In this document: positions 25,524 through 33,207 of the stretch, one piece after another | How the letters are laid out: each line of letters opens with the position of its first letter | Numbering within the stretch: position 1 is the stretch's first letter | Assembly: GCA_022749845.1 (NCBI GenBank) | Contig: JAKIWX010000009.1 | Coordinates: 1 to 37,149, forward strand | Direction: 5' to 3' | From: Thermoplasmata archaeon | Lineage (GTDB): Archaea > Thermoplasmatota > Thermoplasmata > Lutacidiplasmatales > UBA184 | DNA length: 37,149 nt | Made by a program: the position numbers and the translations under genes | Notes under the pieces: generated by a model | Databases searched by the model: none | Told to the model about the DNA's origin: nothing | What the model saw: only the letters and a program-made list of their open reading frames with translations

Positions 25524-27680
25524 CTAGCGCTGGAAGGGTGGGGCGGCCACGCCGTCCGGGGGAGCGGGCGTCGAGGGGCCGGGAGCGTTGGTGCGGCCAC
25601 GGCTCCGGCGCTGGATCAAAAGTGCAAGACCGACGACGACGGCGACGACGAGAACTCCGAGGAGCACATACCCGAGCAATCCCGAGAGCCCAAAGATTCC
25701 GGCCGTGGCGGGTTCGGACACGGTGATATTGAGATGGGCTACGGAAGAGGCCCCTGCACCATCGTCGACCGTCACCTGTACGTCGTAGTTGCCTTTGGAA
25801 CGATAGCTGTGCGTGGCCGTCGCGCCGGAGGCGCTTGAGCCGTCGCCGAGGTTCCACGTGATAGAGTACGGTTGGGTGCCCCCCGTGACGGTCACCGCGA
25901 GCGTGACGGACTGGCTCGTGCTGGGCGACCGGTCGGAGCTTGTCACGGAGACGGCCGGAAGCGGGTTCACCTGGATGTGGGTCGAGGCGGAAGCCACAGC
26001 CCCGGCAGCGTCGGTCACGTTAACGATGGCTGTGAAATTCCCTGCGCTCGCGAAGGAGTGGGACACGTTCTGCGTGGTCGCAGCGACGCCGTCCCCGAAC
26101 GTCCACCGGAACGCGAACGGGGGGGTGCCGCCCGAGAGCTGCGTGACGAACGATGTGGCCTGCGTGACGTCGAGGGGAGCCGGAGCGGCGGACGCTTGGA
26201 CGGCGGCCGCAGGATGCACGACGATCGTCAGGGATGCTGTCGAGGTGATGCCGAACGAGTCCACGACCGTCAGGTTCACGGTGTACCGTCCGGGGAGGCT
26301 GAACGCATGCCCTGGGCTCGGCAGGAGGCTCGTCCCCCCGTCCCCAAAGGTCCAGCCGAAAGTGTCGGGTCCGACCCCACCGGAGACGTTCGGGTTGAGC
26401 TTCACGGGCAGCCCGACGTCGGTCGGGTCAGGGATCGCGGAGATCCCGGCCCCGAGCGGTGCCGCGAGCGCCCACTGGCTGTCCGTCGGCTTGTTCACCG
26501 AGAACGAGTCGTTGAAACCGTCGAACAGGAGCAGATAGGCCTCGGGGCTATCCCAGACCAGGACGCCATCGGTCCTGGCTGTAGGCGTCGCCCCGGTCAG
26601 CCGTGTCCAGCCGCCCCCCGCAAACGACCAGCTGTCCCAGAAGTCGTTGCTCGCCGTTAGGTTGATCCCGCCGAACAACACGAGCTCCGCGCCTGCCGGA
26701 TCGTACGCGAGGCTGAACGAAGTTCGCGCCGAAGGTGACGTAGCCGTACTGAGGTGGGTCCAAACTCCGGTCGCGAAGGTCCAGGTGTCTCCGAAGCAGA
26801 AGCTGCCGTTCTCGCCTCCGAATAGCACCCCGTACCCGTCGGCCACATCGTAGCTCATGCTGGAGCCCCATCGAGGACTTGGCGAGCTGGTGGGGTGTTG
26901 CCGGGTCCAGAGGCCGCCCGTAAAGGTCCACGTGTCCCCCAGCGCGCCGGACAGGTTGTCGCCGCCGAACATCACCACCACGGACTGCTTCTCATCGTAC
27001 GCGAGGGCCGCATCCCAGCGAGGCGGGGGGGACAACGGCGGGAAGAGCTCGGTCCAAACGCCTTGGGAAAACTTCCAGGTGTCCGAGAAATCGTTCCCGC
27101 CGTAGACGCCCCCGAACAGCAGCACGTATCCGTCCTTCGCGTCGTACACCATCGCCGGCCAGCTTCGAACGGACGGGGAAGAAGGTGGCATGAGCGGCGT
27201 CCAAACGCCCGCGCTGAACTTCCAGGTGTCCGTGAACTCCGCCGTCCGATTCCCACCGCCGAACATCACGACGTACCCGTCCGAGGCATCGTAGACCATG
27301 TTGTCGGCCCAGCGAGCGCCTGGTCGGGCACTCGAATGGTTCGTGATATTCCACCACTTCGATCCCAGCGGAAGCGTCCCTGGCACCGACGAGAACGACT
27401 GAGAGCAGACCGCGTGGTATGCCCGTACCTCGCCGCAGCCCGTCGTCCCGGCGGCGGGAAGTTCGGAACCGCGTTCGAGGGGTGCTCGAGCCTCGGCCAC
27501 CGCTCCTGCCGCAGCAGGGTGGGCGTCCGTCGTAGCCGCGGGTCGCCCTCCCGCGGAAGAGGTGGAGCACGACGGGAGCCCGGGCATCAGCAGTACGACG
27601 ACGGCGAGCGCGAGGATTCCAACAGCCCTTCGGGTGCGCCGCAAGGGAAACCAGCATCGTCGGAGCTCTCGGCCGGACAC
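25524..27680 (-). CDS. Second Kelch-repeat/PKD surface protein with membrane anchor
   Basis: The 718-residue protein has a signal peptide (RAVGILALAVVVLLMPGLPSC), which could also be a lipoprotein-like Cys site. Residues about 110-400 hold six Kelch units with the repeat pattern W-x-x-M-V/S-Y-D ... GYVVMFGG ... F-x-D-T-W-x-F ... G-x-W-T. Three PKD domains follow (about 410-488, 489-572 and 573-655) with WTFGDG and WNLGDG cores. A membrane helix at about 667-686 is followed by RRSRGR. This layout matches the protein at 406-2691, so the two are paralogues or members of one surface-protein family. A role in cell-surface binding or in presenting carbohydrate-active folds is inferred. Confidence 0.87.
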   Translation of the reverse strand: MSGRELRRCWFPLRRTRRAVGILALAVVVLLMPGLPSCSTSSAGGRPAATTDAHPAAAGAVAEARAPLERGSELPAAGTTGCGEVRAYHAVCSQSFSSVPGTLPLGSKWWNITNHSSARPGARWADNMVYDASDGYVVMFGGGNRTAEFTDTWKFSAGVWTPLMPPSSPSVRSWPAMVYDAKDGYVLLFGGVYGGNDFSDTWKFSQGVWTELFPPLSPPPRWDAALAYDEKQSVVVMFGGDNLSGALGDTWTFTGGLWTRQHPTSSPSPRWGSSMSYDVADGYGVLFGGENGSFCFGDTWTFATGVWTHLSTATSPSARTSFSLAYDPAGAELVLFGGINLTASNDFWDSWSFAGGGWTRLTGATPTARTDGVLVWDSPEAYLLLFDGFNDSFSVNKPTDSQWALAAPLGAGISAIPDPTDVGLPVKLNPNVSGGVGPDTFGWTFGDGGTSLLPSPGHAFSLPGRYTVNLTVVDSFGITSTASLTIVVHPAAAVQASAAPAPLDVTQATSFVTQLSGGTPPFAFRWTFGDGVAATTQNVSHSFASAGNFTAIVNVTDAAGAVASASTHIQVNPLPAVSVTSSDRSPSTSQSVTLAVTVTGGTQPYSITWNLGDGSSASGATATHSYRSKGNYDVQVTVDDGAGASSVAHLNITVSEPATAGIFGLSGLLGYVLLGVLVVAVVVGLALLIQRRSRGRTNAPGPSTPAPPDGVAAPPFQR

Positions 27681-27887
27681 TGACGAGGCCGGAGAATCGA
27701 GGGCAGCTAATCTAGGTTCCGCTCGGCCCGGGTCGCTCGAGCTGGGAAGGTTGCCCCCCGAAGGCGAGAGAGCGGACTCGGATTTCCGTACGGGCCCTTG
27801 GTGAGCCGCCCGAGAGCGGTTGCGGTGCCGGGTTATCGGCCGCTCCTACTGGCCCCAATGTCCGGAGTCCTACTCTCGGTAGCGCGG
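27681..27887. other. Intergenic stretch upstream of the mini-island
   Basis: About 200 bases with no coding signal. A weak AT-rich element near 27708-27717 (minus strand CTAGATTAGC) may serve the Kelch/PKD gene. Confidence 0.4.
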
Positions 27888-27918
27888 GAAGGGGACGATG
27901 GACACGGGGGTGTTTGAA
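27888..27918 (-). repeat. Displaced tRNA-Ala 3' fragment (putative attachment-site copy)
   Basis: This 31-base segment matches 29419-29449 at 27 positions. The match includes 13 identical bases, ATGGACACGGGGG, and then TTTGAA at the same spacing. In the second copy these are the acceptor/T-arm 3' part of tRNA-Ala plus 11 bases of its downstream flank. Here the other half of the T-stem is not complementary, so this is not a tRNA gene. It is in the same orientation as the tRNA, as expected for the 3' end displaced by site-specific integration. Confidence 0.55.
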
Positions 27919-27981
27919 TCCGCTCCGTTTTGGACCCTACTGTACGCGCTGGCGAAAAGAGCGCGGGTGGGAAAAACCCAT

Positions 27982-28011
27982 CACCATAGTCATCTATAAA
28001 TGGCTATGGTG
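27982..28011. promoter_or_regulatory. Toxin-antitoxin promoter: TATA box inside an 8-bp inverted repeat
   Basis: CACCATAG (27982-27989) and CTATGGTG (28004-28011) are perfect inverted copies with centres 22 bp apart, two helical turns. Between them lies the TATA box TCTATAAA (27993-28000), about 29 nt before ATG 28026. A ribbon-helix-helix antitoxin dimer pair bound here would cover the promoter, which fits autorepression. Confidence 0.65.
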
Positions 28012-28025
28012 TACTTGCCACGACA

Positions 28026-28247
28026 ATGGGCACAACCACGATCCAGCTCACTTCCGCATTGAAGGAAGAACTGACAGCGATGAAGATTCACCGTCGAGAA
28101 ACTTACCAAGAGGTGCTAGAACGAGTTCTGGAGGATCTGAGAGAGCTCGACTCGAAGACTCGAGAAGAGCTCGCCAAGGCGGAGGCAGAGATTGAGCACG
28201 GAAGGTCCGTAAAGCACCGTGAGCTTGGGGCGAAGCTGGGCTTCTGA
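28026..28247 (+). CDS. Ribbon-helix-helix antitoxin
   Basis: The 73-residue protein begins TTIQLTSALKEELTAMKI, a beta-strand plus first helix, then TYQEVLERVLEDL as second helix: the MetJ/Arc ribbon-helix-helix fold of archaeal VapB/RelB-like antitoxins. The charged helical C-terminus (KTREELAKAEAEIEHGRSVKH) would wrap the toxin. Its stop codon shares a base with the toxin start (TGATG at 28245-28249). The protein should neutralise the toxin and repress its own operon through the inverted repeat around the TATA box. The transcript is leaderless or nearly so. Confidence 0.85.
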   Translation: MGTTTIQLTSALKEELTAMKIHRRETYQEVLERVLEDLRELDSKTREELAKAEAEIEHGRSVKHRELGAKLGF

Positions 28248-28495
28248 TGCCCTTCGAGATCATTTGGTCGGACTCCGCGGCGCGGCAGCTGCAAAAGCTC
28301 GACCGGCAGGTGGGGAGGCGGATCTTCGACAAAGTGGGGGAGCTCTCCCACGAACCCTTTCGAAATGTTCGTCGCCTGACTGGTGCGCCGTACTTCCGAC
28401 TTCGAGTTGGGGACTATCGGGTCATCCTCAGAATTCGCGAGGAAGAGCTTGAGGTACTGGTCCTCAAAGTGGGGCCTCGGGAATCGGTCTACTGA
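28247..28495 (+). CDS. RelE/ParE-family toxin
   Basis: The 82-residue protein matches short archaeal RelE: FEIIWSDSAARQLQKLDRQVGRRIFDKV (strand and two helices), then YFRLRVGDYRVILRI (central strands with conserved Arg/Tyr), and a final strand ending VGPRESVY, close to the usual VGHRxxVY. RelE toxins cut mRNA in the ribosomal A-site; ParE relatives poison gyrase. The ending and the length favour RelE. Arg residues at the expected catalytic strands are present. It is translationally coupled to the antitoxin. Confidence 0.88.
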   Translation: MPFEIIWSDSAARQLQKLDRQVGRRIFDKVGELSHEPFRNVRRLTGAPYFRLRVGDYRVILRIREEELEVLVLKVGPRESVY

Positions 28496-28582
28496 CGAGG
28501 TAGCCCTGTCGGTGGAATGTCGAGGCTCTCGGACATGTGGATGCATGGGCGATTACGAGAGCCTGTTTCGTGAGGGGACCGA

Positions 28583-29371
28583 GTGACGATCGATTCAGGG
28601 AGCCTGCTCGCGAAGTGGGATTCGATGTTCCTCAGGACGGTCGACCCGACCCGCGAAAGGCGGATGGAGGCGATCCTCGGGGTGCTCGGGCCAGGCTCCC
28701 ATCGGCCGATCCGGGTCCTCGACCTGGGGACGGGCCCCGGACCGCTGGTCGCCCGGATCCTCGACCGGTTCGGGGGAAGTCGCGTTGTCGGGGTGGATGC
28801 GGACCCCGTTCTCCTCGAGGTCGGTCGTCGAGCCCTACGGCGACACGGAGAACGGGTATCGTGGGTCTTGGCCGACCTGAGGGAAAAGGATTGGAGTTCC
28901 GGGCTCCGCATGGCGAGCTTCGATGCGGCCGTCTCCTCGCTGGCATTGCACTGGCTGGAAGAGCGGGAGATTCGGAGCCTCTACCGCGACCTGCGACGGA
29001 TCCTCCGAGACGGCGGACGAGTGGTCACCGGCGACTTCCTCCCTTCCGAACGGACTCGGAAACGTAGTCGTGATCCGGGAGGTGCGAGCGGCGGGGACTA
29101 TCGAGCCCAGAAGGAAGACGCTGCCGTCCGAGCCTTCCGCGTCCAGTGGACGCGGTGGTGGAGCGCGTTGGAGAGAGAGCCGACCATGCGCTCGGCCTTC
29201 AGGGAGCGAGAGATCCGCCTGCCCGGGGCGATTCCACCCCGAAGAACCCCCGGTCCAACCGACCCCGTGACCGTCGAAACCCACCAACGCTCGTTGCGAG
29301 ACGCCGGCTTTGGTGGGACCGCCGTGGCATGGCGGGAGGACGGATTCCGCGTCTTGGTCGCAACCAAGTGA
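28583..29371 (+). CDS. Class I SAM-dependent methyltransferase
   Basis: The 262-residue protein starts at GTG 28583. It has motif I VLDLGTGPG (residues 45-53), the acidic end of strand 2 in GVDADP (D72), D98 in LADL and the FDAAVSSLALHWL segment (113-125), a signature seen in malonyl-ACP/biotin or small-molecule methyltransferases (BioC/UbiE-like). LRDGGRVVTGDFL follows. A basic insert (residues about 153-172) separates the Rossmann core from a C-terminal helical lid. The substrate is unknown. It is the last gene of the putative tRNA-Ala island, on the same strand as the toxin-antitoxin pair. Confidence 0.85.
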   Translation: MTIDSGSLLAKWDSMFLRTVDPTRERRMEAILGVLGPGSHRPIRVLDLGTGPGPLVARILDRFGGSRVVGVDADPVLLEVGRRALRRHGERVSWVLADLREKDWSSGLRMASFDAAVSSLALHWLEEREIRSLYRDLRRILRDGGRVVTGDFLPSERTRKRSRDPGGASGGDYRAQKEDAAVRAFRVQWTRWWSALEREPTMRSAFREREIRLPGAIPPRRTPGPTDPVTVETHQRSLRDAGFGGTAVAWREDGFRVLVATK

Positions 29372-29418
29372 GTGACCGGGCGTCCGATGGTCACACTTTT
29401 CGCTCGAAAGTTGGCGCA

Positions 29419-29449
29419 GAAGGGGGCTATGGACACGGGGGGATTTGAA
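29419..29449 (-). repeat. tRNA-Ala 3' end copy of the direct repeat
   Basis: Right-hand partner of the repeat at 27888-27918. It spans the tRNA acceptor and T-loop 3' half (29430-29449) and 11 bases of flanking DNA (29419-29429). Confidence 0.55.
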
Positions 29450-29501
29450 CCCCCGACCTCTGCTTTGCGAAAGCAGCGATCTTCCGCTGATCTACGTGCC
29501 C
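29430..29501 (-). tRNA. tRNA-Ala (anticodon CGC)
   Basis: A complete cloverleaf without intron. The acceptor GGGCACG/CGTGTCC contains the G3-U70 wobble pair that is the alanine identity element. The D-stem is GATC/GATC, the anticodon stem CTGCT/AGCAG with loop TTCGCAA (anticodon CGC), the T-stem GGGGG/CCCCC with loop TTCAAAT, and the discriminator A. CCA is not encoded. It reads GCG codons. Its 3' end faces the putative island. Confidence 0.95.
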
Positions 29502-29527
29502 GCGGCGCTGCCGAGCTGAGACCGGTC

Positions 29528-30202
29528 TTAAGGATTTGTGCGCCGAGGCACGAGCCGGGTCGGCGGGGGAGCGGTAGAGGTCACCGGGGCAAGCGCTTCC
29601 CAAGAGGATGTCGACGGCGGTCCCAGGGCTGGGTTTCCACCGGAGGAGGCGACGGGAGCCATGGACCCGTTCTCGCCGGCTGCGGGGTCGGACCCGGGTG
29701 GCGAGCGGCCCCCACCCTGACGGGAAGCTCTTCGGACCCTGGTGGGGAGCAGTACGTGCTCGTCGGCGTCGTACCGGAAGAGCTCCGTGAATCGTCCCCA
29801 GTTGATCACGTTTAGCTGGAGGTCGTCCGCCGGCGCGGTCGTGAAGGCGATGAGCCGGTGCACCTCCTCGTCGGTGAGCTGGTGCTCGGGGGAGTTCTCG
29901 AGCGCCCGTACGAGCGCCTTGAAGAGGGTGGTCTTGCGAAGCTGCTCACGGAGCAGCGTCTTCCGTTCCCGGATGGAAGCGCTCACGAGCTTTCGGCCGA
30001 AGGGCGTGAACGACACGCGCGCGTCCTTCACCCGCACGAGCTCGAGCGTCTCCGCGAAGTCGGCGGCGGGGAGAATCTCGTCGATTTCCAGGTCGAGGTC
30101 GTCCGCGAGGCGGGCCAGATCCTCCTCTCCTTTGTGCGAGTCCAGGAGAACGAGCAGCCCGAGCATCTCGGCGGGGGTGCACTTGGGGTACGGGGTCGGC
30201 AC
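29528..30202 (-). CDS. AAA-associated domain protein of a NitT/TauT-type ABC importer
   Basis: The 224-residue protein starts at GTG 30202, with GAGGGAG about 10 nt upstream. Residues about 1-150 match the AAA_assoc_C (PF09821) type domain found fused or next to nitrate/sulfonate-type ABC ATPases: PAEMLGLLVLLDSHKGEEDLARLADDLDLEIDEILPA, FTPFGRKLVSASIRERKTLLREQL and LQLNVINWGRFTELFRYD. It probably regulates the ATPase encoded 138 bases upstream. The last 65 residues are a Pro/Ser/Gly-rich disordered tail with no relation to the domain. It is third in the transporter gene cluster. Confidence 0.8.
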   Translation of the reverse strand: MPTPYPKCTPAEMLGLLVLLDSHKGEEDLARLADDLDLEIDEILPAADFAETLELVRVKDARVSFTPFGRKLVSASIRERKTLLREQLRKTTLFKALVRALENSPEHQLTDEEVHRLIAFTTAPADDLQLNVINWGRFTELFRYDADEHVLLPTRVRRASRQGGGRSPPGSDPAAGENGSMAPVASSGGNPALGPPSTSSWEALAPVTSTAPPPTRLVPRRTNP

Positions 30203-30340
30203 TTCGAAATCACTCCCTCAACTGAAGACTCGGAGTACCCGGCCGGTGGGCCTTAAGCGTTGTGATTTTCACGGGCGCGGCCGCCGAACCTTCCTTAACT
30301 TCGACGGATGGACGGGGGGACGAAGGGCCGCCCGGTGCCC

Positions 30341-31153
30341 TCATCCGGAGGGCTCCGGGGCGACCGCGGAAGGCGGCGGAGCGGCGGGAGCACCGGGCCC
30401 CTTCTCCGTGATGAGCGTGTAAACGTAATCGGTCAACTCGTAGAACTCGGGGCTTTTGCGGTCGCGCGGCCGCTTCAGGTTGACCGGCACCCCCGCCAGT
30501 ACGCGGCTCGGGCGGTGCGACAGCACGATGATCCGGTCGGCCATGATGAGCGCCTCCTCGATGTTGTGGGTGACGAGCACGACCGCGTCGGGTGGGAGGG
30601 CGGGGTCTCTCCAGAGCTGGAGCACCTCCTCCCGGAGACTCTCGGCCGTGAGCGGGTCGAGCGAGGAGAACGGCTCGTCCATGAGGAGCACCGCCGGCTC
30701 GACCGCGAGCGCCCGCGCGAGACCCACCCGCTGGCGCATCCCCCCCGAGAGCTCCCTGGGGTAGGCCTCCTCGAATCCCACGAGCCCCGTCACGCTCAGG
30801 TACTTGTCGATCTGCACCTCTCGGCGCTCCTCCTCCCAGCCGAGCGCCTCGAGCCCGAGCCCGACGTTCTCCTTCACCGTGAGCCACGGGTAGAGGGCGA
30901 AGTTCTGGAACACCATCGCCATCTCCGGACGGACGGACTCGACGGGTGCCCCGCGGAACTCGACACGACCGGCCGTGGGATGGTCGAGCCCCTGGATGAG
31001 GCGTAGGAGGGTCGACTTCCCACAGCCCGACGGACCGACAAGGGCGAGGAAGTCGTTCGCGGCGACGGAGAAGGTGATCCCCGCCATGATCGAGATGGTC
31101 CCGTGGTGGGACTGGAAACTTTTCTCGACGTCGACGACCTCGATGAGCGACAT
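30341..31153 (-). CDS. NitT/TauT-family ABC transporter ATP-binding protein
   Basis: The 270-residue ATPase has Walker A GPSGCGKST (residues 40-48), Q-loop FQNFALYPWL (Q83), signature LSGGMRQ (135-141), Walker B VLLMDEP (155-161) and switch THN (H196). The sequence is of the SsuB/TauB/NrtD type, which imports sulfonates, nitrate, bicarbonate or thiamine precursors. A short C-terminal extension (YELTDYVYTLITEK and a Pro/Ala-rich tail) resembles the linker that joins such ATPases to the AAA-associated domain in other species; here that domain is a separate gene. The substrate is unknown. It starts 12 bases after the permease stop. Confidence 0.92.
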   Translation of the reverse strand: MSLIEVVDVEKSFQSHHGTISIMAGITFSVAANDFLALVGPSGCGKSTLLRLIQGLDHPTAGRVEFRGAPVESVRPEMAMVFQNFALYPWLTVKENVGLGLEALGWEEERREVQIDKYLSVTGLVGFEEAYPRELSGGMRQRVGLARALAVEPAVLLMDEPFSSLDPLTAESLREEVLQLWRDPALPPDAVVLVTHNIEEALIMADRIIVLSHRPSRVLAGVPVNLKRPRDRKSPEFYELTDYVYTLITEKGPGAPAAPPPSAVAPEPSG

Positions 31154-31165
31154 GGGGATCTCGGG

Positions 31166-32983
31166 CTAGTCCACCTTGTACTTTTCGATCGCCTTACGGT
31201 ACATCGGCTTCCAGAGGAGCTCGTTCAACGCGACCACGGCGATCACGAGGGTGAGGAGGGCGGAGACCATGAGCGGGAGCCCCTGGTTGTTCGGGTAGTA
31301 CAGTCCCACGTTGATGAGCTCGCCCACGCCGAGGACCGAGAACGATTGGCTCGCGCTGTAGTGAAGGTATTCGGCGATGACGAGGGTGTTCCAGCCCCCC
31401 CCGAACGCGGTGATGGAGCCGGTGACGAACGCCGGAAAGATCGCGGGCAGGAGGACACGCCGGTAGTACACTTTCTTCGGCAGGGCCAGCGAGCGCGCGG
31501 CCTCCTCGAGGTCGGGCGGCACGCCGCGCAGGCCCGAAAGGATATTGAAAAAAAGGTACCACATCATCCCCGTGATCAGCATCAGCACGGCCGCCCCCTG
31601 GAAGCCGAAGTACGGGAGGAGCGCGAAGATGAACAGCGGGAAGAGCGCGGTCGCCGGAACGCTCGCGACCACCTCCACGATCGGAAGGCCGACGCGGGCG
31701 GCGCGGGGGCGGGATGCGATCCAGATCGCGATGGGCAGGGCGATCGCGAGCGAGAGGAGATAGGCGGCGCTGACGCGAGAGAAGGAGAAGAGGAGCGCGA
31801 GCGGAAGGAGGTCGATCTTGGCCATCACCGCCGGGACGATCGGCATCGAGTAGACGTGGTAGATGGCGACGGTGAGGGCAATGAGGAGCAACCAGACGAG
31901 AACGAGCATGGTGCCGAGAGCCGCCGTCCGTAGCGTGGAGCTGAGCCGGGTCCGGGATACCTGGAGGCGACGGGGTCGGGGTACGAGGGTGCCGAGGTAC
32001 AGAAGCGGCGTGCCTACCCGCGTGACCCCGGTCCTCACGTACCGAACGACCGCCCCGGCGGCCCGGCGCAACGGCACGGGCGGGCCCCGTCGGGTGATCA
32101 TCCCGTCCGCGGCGCCGCTCGGGGACGTGTCGTACCGGAACCGTTCGGCCCAACGGCTGAGCGGCCTCCAGAGAAACACATCGAGGGCTGCGATGAGGGC
32201 TACGAGCAGGAGGAGGGCCGCGATGAGCGCCGCCGTGTCGCCGGAGCTTGCCGCGAGCAGGAGGAAGCTCCCGATCCCCGGAAGGACGGTCGTCGATCTC
32301 GAGACGGAGATGAACTCCGCGGCCACGAGGAAGTACCACCCCGCCGTCCAGGAGAGGATCGAGTTGTAGACGAGCCGATTGGCGGTGGCGGGTAGCAGGA
32401 CGCGACGGAGTCGTTCCGTCCCCTTGAGCTGGAAGGAGTCCGAGGCCTCCCGGAGGTCCTGGGGCACGCTCTTGATCGATTCGTACACCCCGAAGGTCAT
32501 GTTCCAGGACATCGAGGTGAAGATGAGGAAGATCGAGGCGAAGTTCGGTCCGACGATGCTGTTCGGGCCGGTGAGCCCGACGAAGAAGACGATCGCTACG
32601 GGGAAGAACCCGAGGATCGGCACCGACTGCAGGACGTCGAGCACCGGGAGCAGGACCTTCTCGGCGGAACGGTGCGTCGCGGCGTAGTAGCCGTAGCCGA
32701 GGGAGAACGCGAGCGAAAGGAGGTAGGCGAGCAGCATGCGCAGAAACGAGGCGCCCAGGTCGATCGCCGCGGTGGGCAGCTCCGCCCCCACGGCATGCGC
32801 CCCGGGGAGGAGGCTTGCAGCGACGAACGGGCCGCCAAAGAGCAGTCCAACTCCCAGCAGGACGGTCCAACGCGAGAAGTGGAGGTTCGGGGGCCCCCGA
32901 GGGGCGCTCCCGTTACGTGGGTGGGGGCGCGAGGTCGTGGCCGGACCCCTTGAGGTCCCAGGTCGTGAACCGACGAACTCCAT
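31166..32983 (-). CDS. Fused double-domain ABC transporter permease (NitT/TauT type)
   Basis: The 605-residue protein, started at ATG 32983, contains two complete permease modules in one chain (about residues 35-290 and 350-600). Each has the EAA-like coupling loop: LREASDSFQLKGTERLRRVLLPA and LEEAARSLALPKKVYYRRVLLPA. About 12 membrane helices are expected. The open frame continues to 33229, but that part overlaps the divergent tRNA-Gln gene and the promoter. A TATA box at 33024-33030 would start transcription near 33000, so 32983 is the likely start. The protein forms the channel for the ATPase encoded next; no substrate-binding protein gene is in the window. Confidence 0.9.
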   Translation of the reverse strand: MEFVGSRPGTSRGPATTSRPHPRNGSAPRGPPNLHFSRWTVLLGVGLLFGGPFVAASLLPGAHAVGAELPTAAIDLGASFLRMLLAYLLSLAFSLGYGYYAATHRSAEKVLLPVLDVLQSVPILGFFPVAIVFFVGLTGPNSIVGPNFASIFLIFTSMSWNMTFGVYESIKSVPQDLREASDSFQLKGTERLRRVLLPATANRLVYNSILSWTAGWYFLVAAEFISVSRSTTVLPGIGSFLLLAASSGDTAALIAALLLLVALIAALDVFLWRPLSRWAERFRYDTSPSGAADGMITRRGPPVPLRRAAGAVVRYVRTGVTRVGTPLLYLGTLVPRPRRLQVSRTRLSSTLRTAALGTMLVLVWLLLIALTVAIYHVYSMPIVPAVMAKIDLLPLALLFSFSRVSAAYLLSLAIALPIAIWIASRPRAARVGLPIVEVVASVPATALFPLFIFALLPYFGFQGAAVLMLITGMMWYLFFNILSGLRGVPPDLEEAARSLALPKKVYYRRVLLPAIFPAFVTGSITAFGGGWNTLVIAEYLHYSASQSFSVLGVGELINVGLYYPNNQGLPLMVSALLTLVIAVVALNELLWKPMYRKAIEKYKVD

Positions 32984-33023
32984 GCGCCCACCGCCCCATG
33001 GTTTCGTGCACGACGGTCTGCCT

Positions 33024-33030
33024 CTATATT
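33024..33030 (-). promoter_or_regulatory. TATA box of the ABC importer operon
   Basis: AATATAG on the minus strand, about 44 nt before ATG 32983. It predicts a leader of about 17 nt and rules out the upstream part of the open frame. Confidence 0.5.
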
Positions 33031-33176
33031 TCGATGTGGGCGAACATGCGAGCTCCGCCAGAGGCTGTGGTCGTTCGAGCTCAGGATTCGGCCGTGCCGG
33101 AGTTCGTAGTCCTTCCGCCGCTGTTCCGCCCGGCGGACCTGCCTTCGTCGAGCGAGGCCTCCGCACCTCAAAAACA

Positions 33177-33183
33177 CTTATAG
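33177..33183 (+). promoter_or_regulatory. TATA box of the tRNA-Gln/tRNA-Leu pair
   Basis: CTTATAG, centred 28 nt before the first base of tRNA-Gln. No TATA-like element is seen in the 33 bases between the two tRNAs, so they are probably one transcript. Confidence 0.6.
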
Positions 33184-33207
33184 TCCGACCGCCCGTCGGC
33201 CGGTCGT

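Larger units (their letters stand above)
27888..29449. mobile_element. Putative 1.5-kb integrated mini-island at tRNA-Ala
   Basis: The segment is bounded by the direct repeat of the tRNA-Ala 3' end. The intact tRNA stands at the right with its 3' end facing the island, and the decayed fragment at the left. This is the geometry of archaeal integrase insertion into a tRNA gene. The cargo is a RelBE-type toxin-antitoxin pair and a methyltransferase. No integrase is present, so it would be a remnant or a non-autonomous element. The toxin-antitoxin stretch is visibly poorer in G+C than the flanks. Confidence 0.45.

Noticed and set aside
27898-27935. tRNA-like T-loop sequence suggesting another tRNA gene
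   Set aside because: The two T-stem halves are not complementary and no D or anticodon arm follows. It is better explained as a displaced copy of the tRNA-Ala 3' end.
31103-31933. Charged 276-codon plus-strand frame
   Set aside because: Antisense to well-supported ATPase and permease genes; its Glu/Arg-rich composition is typical of a shadow frame.
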